Below are positions 52,346-62,084 of a DNA stretch of 64,000 bases, piece by piece (position 1 is the stretch's first letter; every line of letters begins with the position of its first letter). The DNA is taken from positions 68,867,936 through 68,931,935 of the forward strand of contig OZ018330.1 of the NCBI GenBank assembly GCA_963969495.1. The letters run 5' to 3'. This DNA is from Ceratothoa steindachneri (lineage: Eukaryota; Arthropoda; Malacostraca; Isopoda; Cymothoidae). The position numbers were made by a program, and so were the translations under genes. The notes under the pieces are model-generated. The model saw nothing but the letters and a program-made list of their open reading frames with translations. It was not told where the DNA came from and did not search any database.

Positions 52346-52904
52346 TCTCACTGTACCCGCAACCGATCTCGACGGTGCTTATGCCGTCGAGAGACGCCAG
52401 TCATACCTTAGAAAACTCCGAGAGCTCCGTGTATCTCTCGAGTCTGTGCCCCCCTCCCTGGTTCTGCCCAGAACACTACCTTTGACTGTTTGTCGCTACG
52501 CTGTTGCTCTCAAAGCTTCTGCAGCGCCGTGAGTATTGCCTTCGGTATTTTTTGAGCACACCTCGTGTCACGCTGAGTACCGGCCAGTCTATACGGATAT
52601 CTCCAAGTCCCAAGAGGTGCTTGGTTTTCACGCTGTATCCTCTTTGTTTAAAGTCAGTGGTCTTCTTCCAGGCCCCAGCTTGTTGCATACACCGCTCGAT
52701 ACGGGAGATTACGCGTTCCCTCTGGTTCGAAGACCGTATTGTGATCTCTAGCGACCCACAAAGCATCCTGAGTGCTCTCGGGGCACTTTTCCTGTTCGCG
52801 CCAGATACGAGGGGCGGTCAATAAGTTTTGCAATTTGGATATAAGCAAACGAGATATGAGGAAAAGTGTTTTATTATTTTTGAATATAACTACCCTCGAC
52901 TTCA

Positions 52905-53381
52905 ATGCACTTGCGCCCTCTGCGACCGGACCAGCGTTTCGCTCTTCCTCACACCGACTACATGGCAGGAATACGGGCAGCTCTTCGGACTGCTTGGCAA
53001 AGAAGATGGGAGACGGTCGAAGGGAACTTAAAGTTGCGTGCCATTGCGCCGCGGCTGTTCCCATGGACCTATCCCCCAATGCCGCGGTGGCTTCAGGTTG
53101 CTTTCTGTCGTCTCCGAATCGGACACAGTCGTGTGACGCATCGCTATTTGATGGAGCGCTCGCTTGCGCCCTATTGCAACGACTGCGTCGTCCCCCAGAC
53201 TGTTCGGCACCTCCTTGTCGAATGTCCCAGTCTGGGTGATCTTCGCGCACGATACCTGTCCCAGTACCGGGATGGGCGGGGTCGCTACCGCCTGTCCCTT
53301 GTACTCGGGACAGATTCGTGCACATTGACTTGTGGACTTGTTGACTTCTTGGGGGAGGCTGGCCTTCTCCCTATTATTTAA
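52905..53381 (+). pseudogene. Open ORF2 C-terminal tail of copy T
   Basis: There are 158 codons from inside the mariner into the LINE. All but the first few residues are the ORF2 tail: RPDQRFALPHTDYMAGIRAA, WQRRWETVEGNLKLRAIAPR, RIGHSRVTHRYLMERSLAPY, CNDCVVPQTVRHLLVEC. No stops or shifts occur within the LINE part, unlike most copies. It cannot act alone because EN, RT and RNase H are absent. Confidence 0.8.
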
Positions 53382-53646
53382 GCAAGGTTTGTTTGTTTTT
53401 TGTTTTGTTTTGTTTTTTGCATTTGTTTTTTTTGTTGTTGTTTTTTTCTTTGTTTTTTCCTTTAGTTGCACGCTCCTGTGCCGGGGGGACCTCTCCCCGA
53501 CGCACCAGCTTGCTTCCTTTTCCCCTTTTGAAGTGTTTTTTTTTCTCTTTAATTTTATTTTAAAGTAGCCTAGAACTAGACCAGTTTTAATACGGCGACT
53601 AATGCCCAAGTAGGCAGTCGCCAGATGAGCTCTTAAAAAAAAAAAA
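52918..53646 (+). mobile_element. Non-LTR copy T inside the mariner, with 14-bp target duplication
   Basis: This is a 5'-truncated copy from CTCTGCGACCGGACCAGCG through the tail and 3' UTR with hairpins and an A-tail. AATGCACTTGCGCC is repeated exactly at 52904-52917 and 53647-53660. The tail coding region, in the frame with NLKLRAIAPRLFPWTYPPMP, YCNDCVVPQTVRHLLVECPS and GLVDFLGEAGLLPII, is uninterrupted to the stop at 53381. This looks like one of the youngest insertions. Confidence 0.9.
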
Positions 53647-53648
53647 AA

Positions 53649-54305
53649 TGCACTTGCGCCACTTGTCCCTGAGGCTTCGAATTCCCGACAACCAGAAATC
53701 TCCCGACTGCTGTTCAATCCACTCCTGGACGGCGAGCTGTACATCTTCATGGTCCCCAAACCGGCGACCACGCAGTGCAACCTTGATGAGCTAGCGGAAT
53801 AAAAAGTATTCGCTAGGGGCCAGATCTGGACTGTAGGGGGAGGTGGTTGAGCTCCTCGAATCCGCACTCGCGCAGGGCAGCTTTTGCAACTCTGGCCTTG
53901 TGGACTTTGATGACGAAGTCGATCATGGGGCGTGAGGTTTCTAGGGACCCAACGGGCAGAGACCTTGGTCATGGCCAAATTGTCGTGGATGATTTTGATA
54001 ACACTTCCATGTGATATTTCAAGTTCGCGCTCGATTTCTTCGACCTTCACCCGTCGATTTTCGCGGATCATCCTCTCCACACGGGCCACATTGTCCTCGT
54101 TGGTCACGTCTGACAGCCGTCTTGGACGGGGGTCATCTTCAAGGGACTCACGACCATGCCGGAACTCCCTATTCCAGCGAGCAATGGTTGCATAGGAAGG
54201 AGCGGTATCGGTGTACACTGCAACCATTCGTTCATGGATCTCTTTTGCATTCTTGCCTTCCTTGGTCAAAAATTGGATCACTGCGCGGTGCTCAACCTTC
54301 TCCAT
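53649..54305 (-). pseudogene. Mariner transposase, DNA-binding half only
   Basis: It starts MEKVEHRAVIQFLTKEGKNA and reads 129 residues of paired HTH DNA-binding domain (YATIARWNREFRHGRESLED, RRLSDVTNEDNVARVERMIR, EEIERELEISHGSVIKIIHD), ending VSARWVPRNLTPHD. Normally the catalytic DDE/D core would follow. Here a deletion and frameshift join this to late sequence (LAVQEWIEQQSGDFWLSG-type in another frame, near 53700). The frame then runs by chance into antisense LINE sequence. DNA binding to the TIRs is plausible in principle, catalysis is not. Confidence 0.88.
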
Positions 54306-55250
54306 TGTTGAAAATTTTCTGAAGAACGATCTGCGATCAGCTACTGCTTCTTAAATAGACGAGGCAGGAGCGTGCGACTGCAGGTCCTGACTTATTATAA
54401 CTTGTCCTAACACCCCCACAAACAGCCATCCCCCTTCCTCTGTTTTGCCCTACCGATTCGCAAAACTTATCGACCGCCCCTCGTATGCTCCTAAAAAAAA
54501 AAAATCCCCTGTTCGCGGTATTAGTTACGCCATCCGCCCGGCGAGCCTAGCGGATGTTGAGATTATCTTCATCTTGGTTCTTGGACATGCGGGAATAAAG
54601 GTGCTAAAGAGTCCGTGACTTCTTGGCGACCACACCAGCGTTTCACTCTTCTTTCACACCGATTACATGGCAGGAATCATGGCTGCTTGGCAAAGAAGAT
54701 GCGAGATGGCCGAGGGGAATTTGAAGTTGCTTGCCATTGCGCCGCGACTGTTCCCATGGACTTACCCCTCAATGCCTCCTGCTTTAGTTTGCTTTCTGTC
54801 GTCCCCAAACTGGACACACTCGCGCAATGCACTGTCATTTGATGGAGCACTCGCCGGTACCTTATTGTGAGGACTGCATAGTTCCCCTGGCTGTTCGCCA
54901 CATTCTTGTGGGATGTCCCAATCTAGGTGATCTTCACGCACGTTGCCTACTGTCGCTACAGCTTGTCCCTTGTTCTCGGGACGGGTTCGTGTGCACAGAC
55001 TTGCGGACCATATCACTTTTGGAGGAAGCTGGCCTCCCCCACTTTATTTTACTCTCTTTTTGGGGGGGGGGGCGACGCCGCAGCGCGCTTCATTCTCGTT
55101 GCTTCCTTTCTTTTATTTGTTGTTGTTTTGTTTTAGCTTGTGTCTTAGCCTTTATCTTTGTTATTTACTTTTTTTTTAATCTAGCCTAATTAGACTGGCC
55201 TGAGTATGGCGAATTTTGCCCTAGTATGCAATCTAGATGGGCTCTTAAAA

Positions 55251-55425
55251 AAAATTGCTGGTCGGCCGAGACGGGACTCTCAGCCGGCACTAAGCGCCGG
55301 TACAACTACCAATCTCTATTAATGAATCTCTTTCTGCATGATTCCTCGTATGGTTGGAGGGAAGCCCTCCCCGGCCGAATGGACTAGGAAGATGGTGTCC
55401 CGCAGGGAAGTGTCCTCATTTATTA
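55251..55425 (+). mobile_element. Small RT fragment of the dominant family
   Basis: GGAAGCCCTCCCCGGCCGAA and GGTGTCCCGCAGGGAAGTGTC correspond to the GALSGPKEQEEGVPQGSVLS codons of RT. The first 90 bases (GACGGGACTC, GGCACTAAGCGCCGG) are not clearly assigned. Confidence 0.5.
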
Positions 55426-55585
55426 GTGTTATTTACTTAATTAATTTATTTATTTTTATTATAATTATTGTGTTATTATTACTGAGTATTATTATTTTTT
55501 TAATATTTATTATTATTATAATTATTGTGTTATTACTACTGGGTATTATTATTATTATTTTTTTTAATATTCATTATTATTTTAC
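55426..55585. repeat. TTA/ATT-rich microsatellite
   Basis: A degenerate (TTA)n/(ATT)n run, similar to 9690-9795 and to 55805-55845. Confidence 0.8.
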
Positions 55586-55587
55586 CA

Positions 55588-55810
55588 GAGCTCTTGCTAG
55601 CCCAGTGGATACCACGTCGGTCTGTCAATGTCGCGGTATCGGGTTCAATCCCAGCAAGAGCGGATACAAACATCAGTACACGTAGAGTTCTGTCCTCTGG
55701 TGCCCTCGGGCTCATCAGCAATTGTCATAGCAACCTTTATATCTATTTCATTATCCAGTAGGGATCCGCCTGGATAAAGGCAGAGTGGCAAACTACTACT
55801 TCTATCAGTT
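55588..55810 (+). mobile_element. tRNA-derived SINE
   Basis: The head (55590-55663) folds like a tRNA. GCTCTTGC pairs with GCAAGAGC. TAGCCCAGTGG fits the pol III A box and GGTTCAATCCC the B box at the expected spacing. An unrelated body (GTTCTGTCCTCTGGTGCC, GGATAAAGGCAGAGTGGCA) follows and the unit ends in a TTA-rich repeat. It is a SINE rather than a tRNA gene because of the body and the imperfect anticodon arm. Confidence 0.7.
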
Positions 55811-55984
55811 TTTATTATTTAGTAGTATTTTTATTATTATTACAGACATCCCCTCAACCTTTATAACCAAACTTTATACTAATAGGACCGTTTCCCACCT
55901 GGTCATACTTCTGTCCCATAGCCAGGGTCCCTTTTGCCTGTGGTGACTGATTGTATGCCACCCTGGGATCACCTAGTGCCAGTG
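55811..55984 (+). other. Unassigned 5' flank of copy V
   Basis: A TTA-rich stretch, then TTACAGACATCCCCTCAAC, a block also present at 9789-9810. It may be part of the SINE or of the LINE 5' UTR. No coding sequence. Confidence 0.4.
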
Positions 55985-56884
55985 TTTGATAATAATAGGT
56001 GATCACCCACCCCATTAGTGGACACATTAGTGGACCCTATTACCTCTACTTCTTCTTATTCCATATCCACCTACCCTTTTCAAACCCTCTCTTCTGTCCA
56101 GAGAGATTCAGGCTGCCCAGCGCTTTTTCATCCTCTGATGAGCAGTGTATACCTGCTGCAAGGGCCGAAATCTCGCTGAGTAAAGCAAGTATTGGATATG
56201 GGGTTGGTTGAACCATCGGCTCTGCTCACCTTCCTCCAGTACACACATAAAATGGCTATGCCGGCACCATCCTTTATGGTTAAAGCTCAAGGAGGACAAT
56301 TTCACCTGAATGGCAGTCCGGTTTGCCAAAGTCCATCAATGCAGGACCCGTGGACCCACTATGTATAAATGATCACAGTCTGGAAATTTTTTTATCCGAT
56401 TTGAGACTTTTCTCTTAATCTCTAAAAGCTTTCGAAGTCATAGTATATTCCTTATGTGTTCTTTTTTTTTTCCTCATAACTGATTACAATAGAAGGCAAT
56501 ATAGTAGGAATGCGCATGGAGATCCGCAACCAAGAGTGACCTGTCCCTCCCTAGGCGTGTGTGTGTGATGGGGGGGACGAGGAAAATCGAGGCGATCCTT
56601 CGACCCAAGGAGGTCCTTTCCCCTCACCATCCTCATGTGGCAAAGAGGCTTCCCCTATGTCATATTTGGAGCCACTCCGGAACACTTCCACTTCTGTGAA
56701 GGAGGTGGTGCCCCCTCTTCTTTCTCTGCAGCCCCTCCAACCATCTACCGGATAAGAGGCTTACTCCTCTCCTAGGCCTATGGATGCAGGGTTGGTGCGC
56801 TCTGCACCACCGGCGGTCGCCCCCTCTCCTTTCACTGGGGAGTTCCAATAGAGCATGCAGGCCGCCCAAAATTGACTGCTCCTG

Positions 56885-59362
56885 GTGGAAGCGAGACCTT
56901 CCTTTGTAGACACACTACGCCAGGCCTGTAAGCACCTTGCAGTGCGGGCAACTGCGAGAGGTGATGAGCGATTGCATCCCGTGAAACAAATAGGGTCACC
57001 ATGCCCAATGTCACCAACGGAGCCGCCCTCGGGCAGGGTTCCTTCCCCCCCCCTATGTGCATGTGCTTGCGAAGGGGACCCTCCATATCTCTCTAACCGG
57101 AGAGGAGGCTTACTCCTTCCTTCGTTTACGGGTGTAGGGGCCTTCCCCTCACCCCCTTCTCTGGAGGTGCTTTCGGGCACCTTCCTTTTTCCAGTGGAAG
57201 TCCCCTCTGTTATTTCCAAGGGGACTGCCAAGAAAGCCAGCAGGCAGCCGTTAGCCAGCCACTCCACATCAAAGCGGCTCGGTAGGGATAACCCCCTTAC
57301 GGGGAAGAGGGAAGACAGGCCCCTTCGGTCGCTTCCCTCAAAAGACCTGCTGGCAAGAATATTGAACCTTGCTGGGGTCAAGGCCTGTGCCTCCCCACAC
57401 AAGACTAGTGAGGATACTGCCAACGGGACCTGCGATGTCTTGGGAAGGGGGGGGAGATGGCCAACTGGAGGCTCCCCCCTGAGATAGCCATGGTCCTTGA
57501 GGAAACCCAGCCTCAGACGGTAGGGCCTTCCATGGGGGGAGAATCCGGGCTTGGTTCCAAGCACTGAACCCGAATCCGCCCCTATGCAAGGTCCTCCTCA
57601 AACGGCTAGGGTTTCCGAGGCAGTACAAGGAGGGGAGGGATCTCCTCCGACCGGTGCCCCCACGACTACCAGGACCTTCTCCATTTCGGGGAAGGACCTG
57701 GCTGAGGCCAGTCCATCTGGCCTGGGGGCTCCTTCCAGCGGAGGTGAGAACAGGTTCATTCCCCTCCCTCTCCAAAAAAGAAAAAGACAAAGAAGACGCG
57801 GGGCTCCTCTCCATCCGCGGGGGCTACGGGGATGGATGGGTCTGCTGCCACTTTGGCAAGCGACCAAGACAAGATCGGCACATCCTGCCCCTCTGCCCCT
57901 CCCCGGGTGCAGAGCCCCTGACTATGACAAAGACCAAAAGTGCACAGGGCGGACCGTTGATGACATTGGGGCCCCTGATTCAGATGCTACCTGGCGTTTT
58001 CGAGCCCGCTGGCTTCAAACGCTTCCTCGTTATTCGCTCCACTAATGGTACCATGTTGGCCAATGGCAACATGATCCATCAGAAGAGAGGGTTAGCTAGT
58101 ACAATTGGCAGAGAGCCGAAGGTGGCCCGTTTCCCGGACAGGAGCCTTCTGGCGAATCCCGCCGAGGCGGCCAAGATAAGTGCTCTTCTGACACTTCATG
58201 GCACCCTGGTGAGTGTGACGCCGCACTCTACCATGAACTTTGTGAAAGGAGTAGTTTATGCGAGGGAACTCGTTGACTACTCCATTAAAACATCACCTTA
58301 GAGCTGGCCGACCATGGGTCGGTCAAAGTCGAACGTGTGATGAGAAAACATGGAGGGGCCTCGAGACTCACCCCTACACTCTTTGTCACGTTCGAATGTG
58401 ACAAGCTCCCTGAGTCGGTGCGTGCTGGTTGGTACCGCTACCGCGTGAAGGCATTCGTTCCACAGCCGCGGCGGTGCTATTACTGTGACTGCTGTGGCCA
58501 TACAAATCGTTCTTGTAGACGTGCAAAGTTGGGGTCACCTGAAGTCTGCGTAAATTGTTCCAAGGCCGCACACGATAAGTCTAGTGTGTCATTTGCGGAG
58601 AGCCGCACCTCGCTTCTTCGAAGCAATGTGGTGCATATCTCCTTGAGAAAGAAATCCTGGCCGTTCAGGCCCAGGATCGAATCTCATTCCGCGAGGCTAA
58701 GGACTTGGTCCTGGCGCGCCCGGATCTGCCTGGGACGTCATATGCCTGAATAGTTAGAAAGGCACCCTCTGCTCCTGGCCCATCCAGGCCAACGAGCACG
58801 GTTGTTTCCATGCCCATTCAGAGCCCTTCTGCGTGCTCTACTCAACCCGGGCGCTCCCCTGGTAAAGCTGGCAGGAAAAAGGGTTCATCCCCAGCCCCAG
58901 CTAAAACCAGGGCTCCCCCCTCATCCCCCAGCGTGATCGTTTCCCGTAAGGCGAAACGGCCACGCGTCTCCACCGAGTCGTTAGACTCACAGGGGGCAAA
59001 ACCCCTGAAGTTGGTCGCCAGGCCATCTTCCGGGGTTCCTAAAGCTGTCCCCCGAAAGCAGGACAGCAACAAAAGAGCTTCGGCTCCTTCGCCCACGTCT
59101 AGTGGTGGAGCGAGTGGCTCGGAGACGGTGGTTCCTCGACAAGAGGGCCCCTCCGCCTCCGAAGCCGCAACGACCGCCTAAGGTTTCGAGGCGGAGGGAG
59201 GAAAAGACTCCCATGGCAAGCCCAACCTCCCCCAATAAGTCCTCGAAGGCGACAGCGCTTTGTCCGGCCAACAGCGCCCGGGGTTCTGCTTCCGGGAAGC
59301 GTACGGCCATTCCCGTGAGGGTCTTCTGTTCGAGGGTGGCCCACGCGTCTCCTCCGAGCTAG
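56885..59362 (+). pseudogene. ORF1 (gag) of copy V
   Basis: The likely start is ACCATGCCCAATG at 56998-57010 (MPN), though the best-preserved N-terminal frame is the neighbouring one. Pieces are FPVEVPSVISKGTAKKASRQ and DLLARILNLAGVKACASPHK (to 57487), ESAPMQGPPQTARVSEAVQG (57551) and a Lys/Arg-rich KRKRQRRRGA region. The core reads FEPAGFKRFLVIRSTNGTML, STMNFVKGVVYARELVDYSI (to 58301). Next come MRKHGGASRLTPTLFVTFEC and knuckle 1 CYYCDCCGHTNRSCRRAK (58470), knuckle 2 CVNCSKAAHDKS (58548), and a Pro/Ser/Lys tail ending SPPS at the TAG of 59360-59362. It probably packages element RNA. Confidence 0.8.
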
Positions 59363-60230
59363 GCTTAGAGGGCATATTCCTTCAATGGAATTGCCGTGGA
59401 CTCCGGGCCAACTGGGATGAGCTGCGGAGGCTCGTCTCGTCCCGTTCCCTGTTAGCTATCTTTTTGCAGGAGACCATGCTAGGCGCGTGACCCCTGCCCG
59501 CCCTCCTGGGGTATAAGGGTCTTGCAACCCCACCACCACGAGATGGCCGGGCTGGGGGATTAGCGGTTTACACCCGGCATCATGTCTGTTCTTCCTTTCT
59601 CTTTAGATACCTCCTTTGAGGCAGTGGCTGTGCAGCTGCACCTGGATAGGAGGTTTACTATCATTTCTGCGTACATTCCACCGTCAGCTGACTTCGACGC
59701 GGGGGACTTCCGCCGCGTCGTGGCACGGTTGCCGAGTCCCTTTCTCTTGCTTGGAGATCTGAACGGCAGGCATTCTCTTTGGGAAAATTACTCAATAAAT
59801 CCCAGGGGACAAATCCCTGCCGATCTGATCGAAGAGCTTGAGATGGGTGTCCTAAACGTGGATGAGTTTACGCATCACTGTCCGAGAACGGCTTCATTTT
59901 CTTGCCATGACCGATCTTTGTGTTCTTCAGATGCACAGCATGATTTTGATTGGGGGGGTGGTCGATGACCTCCATGGTAGTGATCACTTTCCCATTCAAA
60001 TATCATTTTCAGGGCAACTGCCGCCTGAGAGCCAACCTTGGTGGTGCTTGGCGCGGGCGCGGTGGCCTGCATTTCAGGAAATGACTGAATTCTCTATCTC
60101 AGTCGAGGAGTTTAGGTCGGTAGATGAGGCCATTGAGTTCTCCGGCAACCTCATCGCCGTGGGCCTGACTATTATTCCTAGGACGTCTGGCTGTTTTGCA
60201 CGCCGCCAACCCCATGTTGGTCAGACGAGT
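59239..60230 (+). pseudogene. APE endonuclease of copy V ORF2
   Basis: The ORF2 frame opens after a TAA at 59236 and overlaps the ORF1 end by about 124 bases in the -1 frame, without an ATG. Motifs: LGLEGIFLQWNCRGLRANWD, LLAIFLQETMLGA, then after a shift LDTSFEAVAVQLHLDRRFTI, ISAYIPPSADFDAGDFRRVV, LLLGDLNGRHSLWENYSINP and DEFTHHCPRTASF. The catalytic DLHGSDHFPIQISFSG is near 59970-60010, and GLTIIPRTSG near 60165. All main catalytic motifs are present but split over three frames. Confidence 0.82.
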
Positions 60231-62044
60231 GTGAGACGGCCCTCAAACAGAAGCGTTATGCCTACATGCGCAATAAGCGCCGCCCGAACGATTTCACTGT
60301 CGCTGAATTTCGTTGGGCTAGGGCTAGGTTCCGGTATATTTCGAAGCACTCCCGCCGCTCTTCTTAGCGGGCATACGTGTCTTCACTCAACGGGAAGACC
60401 CCGTTAGCAGAGGTGTGGAATCCTTAGCGACCGCTTTTCCGCATTCTCTACCCGGGATGCTCCGCCAGCATTTAATGCACGTCGTGATGTCACCGAAGGC
60501 CGCCGGCTGGACTTTACCTCCAGGGGTGGAGAACCCTTCAACGACAGGTTTAGTGTGAGTTGAGTTGCGCTCCGTTCTTGCTTCGTGCGCGGACACCGCC
60601 CATGGTCCGCACGATGTCCCGTACGCCATGCTTCGACACCTGGGTGAGCGAGGCATGGGCTTTCTGTTAGATTTGTTCAACAGGATCTGGGTGGAGGTTC
60701 TTCTCCCGGATTCCTGGCGTACCTACTGCGCTCGCTTTTCGCAACCCAGGGAGAGATCACTCTACTCTGACCGGTTTTCCCCCAATTTCTTTAACCTATT
60801 GCGTGTGCAAGTTGATGGAGAAATTGGTAAATGTTAGATAGATTAGCCTTTTTCCTGAACAGCGGAGGCCATCTGTCTTCTGCACAGTGCGGCCTTCGCA
60901 AGTTCCACTCCACGTCGGATACTCTGCTCCGACTGGAAAATGCAGTCTGCGAGGCCTTGCTTCGTAGACACCACTACGCCACGGTGTTTTTCGATCTGGA
61001 AAAGGCCTATGATACCGCATGGCGATACGGTATCATGGAGACTCTCCGCACGATGGGGTCGAGGGGACGCCTACCAATGTTTATATCTGAATTTTTGCGA
61101 GATCGTCGATTCCGCGTATCGGTGTGGTGAGCCCTCTCCGGCCCAAAAGAGCAGGAGGAGGGTGTCCCGCAGGGAAGTGTCCTCAGTGTCACACTCTTTG
61201 CCCTGAGCATCAACGGCATCACCTCGGTGCTGCCGAAAGATGTTCTCGCTACGCTCTACGTGGACGACCTTTCGATCTCTTTTGGCGCGGCCCAGATGCC
61301 AACTCAGGAGCGTCGACTCCAACAGGCATTGAACCGCATCTCTCGCTATGGCCAAGCGCACAGGTTTCGGTTTTCCTTGGCCAAGACTAAGGTGGTGCAC
61401 TTCTGCTGCCATCCACGGCTCCACCCCGACCCAGACTTGTTTCTTAATGGGGTACGCCTGGAAGTGGTTGAATCGTATCGTTTCCTTGGTCTTGTATTTA
61501 ACCAACCTGGGAGGCTCATATTCGCAGCCTTAGGGTCTCTTGTACCCACGAACGATCCTTTGTTCGTTCGAAGCTCGACTACGGATGCGAGTTTTATGCA
61601 TCCGCAGCCGAGCATTTATTGCGGAAGGTGGCTTCGATCCACCACACCTGCCTTCGCCTTGTGACCGGTGCCTTCCGCACTTTCCCCATTGAGAGCCTGT
61701 TGGTTGAAGCTGTGAAGATGCCACTCGCTCTGCGCCGCGTGCAGTGCATCACTCGCCTGGAAGCGGGAGCCCGGCGCCTCCCTCAGTCGCCAACAGCTCT
61801 CACTGCATCTGCAGCTGATCTCGACGGTGCCTATTTCGCCGAGAGACGCCAGTCATACCCTAAGCCCTTTGGTATTATGGCCAGGAAACTCCTTCCAGAG
61901 CTAGATATAGTTCTCGGGCCGGTGGCGCCCCTGGTTCTGCCCAGGACGCCACCCTGGAGAGTACCACATTTGGCTTTTTGTCGCCACGCCTCTGCTCCCA
62001 AAGCTTGTACAGCGCCGGGAGTATTGCGTTCGACCTTTTTGTAG
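60231..62044 (+). pseudogene. EN-RT linker and reverse transcriptase of copy V
   Basis: The linker (60300-60420) has a deletion at 60415. Fingers: DVPYAMLRHLGERGMGFLLD (60620), CGLRKFHSTSDTLLRLENAV (60890). Palm: ATVFFDLEKAYDTAWRYGIM (60980). Then VPQGSVLS-type sequence (61160) and LATLYVDDLSISFGAAQMPT (61240-61300) with intact YVDD. Thumb: KTKVVHFCCHPRLHPDPDLF, SYRFLGLVFN, a deletion at about 61508, and RLVTGAFRTFPIESLLVEAV (61650). Five or more frame changes. Confidence 0.82.
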
Positions 62045-62084
62045 CACACCTCCTGTCACGCTGGAACCGTGCCAGTGTATACGG

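Larger units (their letters stand above)
52806..54485 (-). mobile_element. Mariner-family DNA transposon, intact ends, deleted interior
   Basis: TA at 52806-52807 and 54484-54485 is the target duplication. Terminal inverted repeats are CGAGGGGCGGTCAATAAGTTTTGC (left, first 20 bases CGAGGGGCGGTCAATAAGTT) and the reverse complement with A to G at one site (right). Without the later LINE insert it is about 0.93 kb, shorter than the usual 1.3 kb, because the catalytic core is deleted. Confidence 0.88.
52801..54504 (+). mobile_element. About 24-nt non-LTR 3' end insertion hosting a mariner
   Basis: The outer ends read CCAGA-TA...TA-TGCTCCTAAAAAAAAAAAA, matching the family's last bases (CCAGATGGGCTCCTAAAA). 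CCTGTTCGCG lies on both sides (52791-52800 and 54508-54517), extending to 13 bp with two mismatches. Confidence 0.6.
38060..55250 (+). mobile_element. Nested-insertion complex; host non-LTR copy N in pieces
   Basis: Collinear pieces of one copy can be read at 38060-38552 (5' UTR), 39092-40107 (5' UTR and gag start) and 45753-47678 (gag rest and endonuclease). Less certainly, the copy continues at 52195-52285, 52346-52800 and 54505-55250 (RT end, RNase H, tail, 3' UTR). The first two junctions are supported by duplicated target sequence (CCTTTT; ACCTGGYGCCCT). The junction 47678/52195 lacks a clear duplication, and about 1.3 kb of RT is missing there. Confidence 0.7.
52195..55250 (+). mobile_element. 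Non-LTR copy S (possibly end of host copy N), heavily interrupted
   Basis: RT end (ATGCTCTGAAGATGCC), linker, RNase H (52575-52790), then after the nested insertions RNase H end (54518-54640), tail (54660-55030) and 3' UTR with A-run at 55240-55248. Pieces join in family order once the inserts are removed. Confidence 0.75.

Noticed and set aside
52654..53325. 223-codon minus-strand frame
   Set aside because: Antisense of RNase H and ORF2 tail. The same antisense openness recurs in sister copies because of codon composition.
53028..54305. A 425-codon minus-strand frame that could look like a novel fusion protein
   Set aside because: Only the first 129 or so residues are protein (mariner HTH). 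The rest is out-of-frame mariner and antisense LINE copy T joined by insertion.
55590..55663. Functional tRNA gene
   Set aside because: The anticodon arm is poor and a SINE body follows directly.
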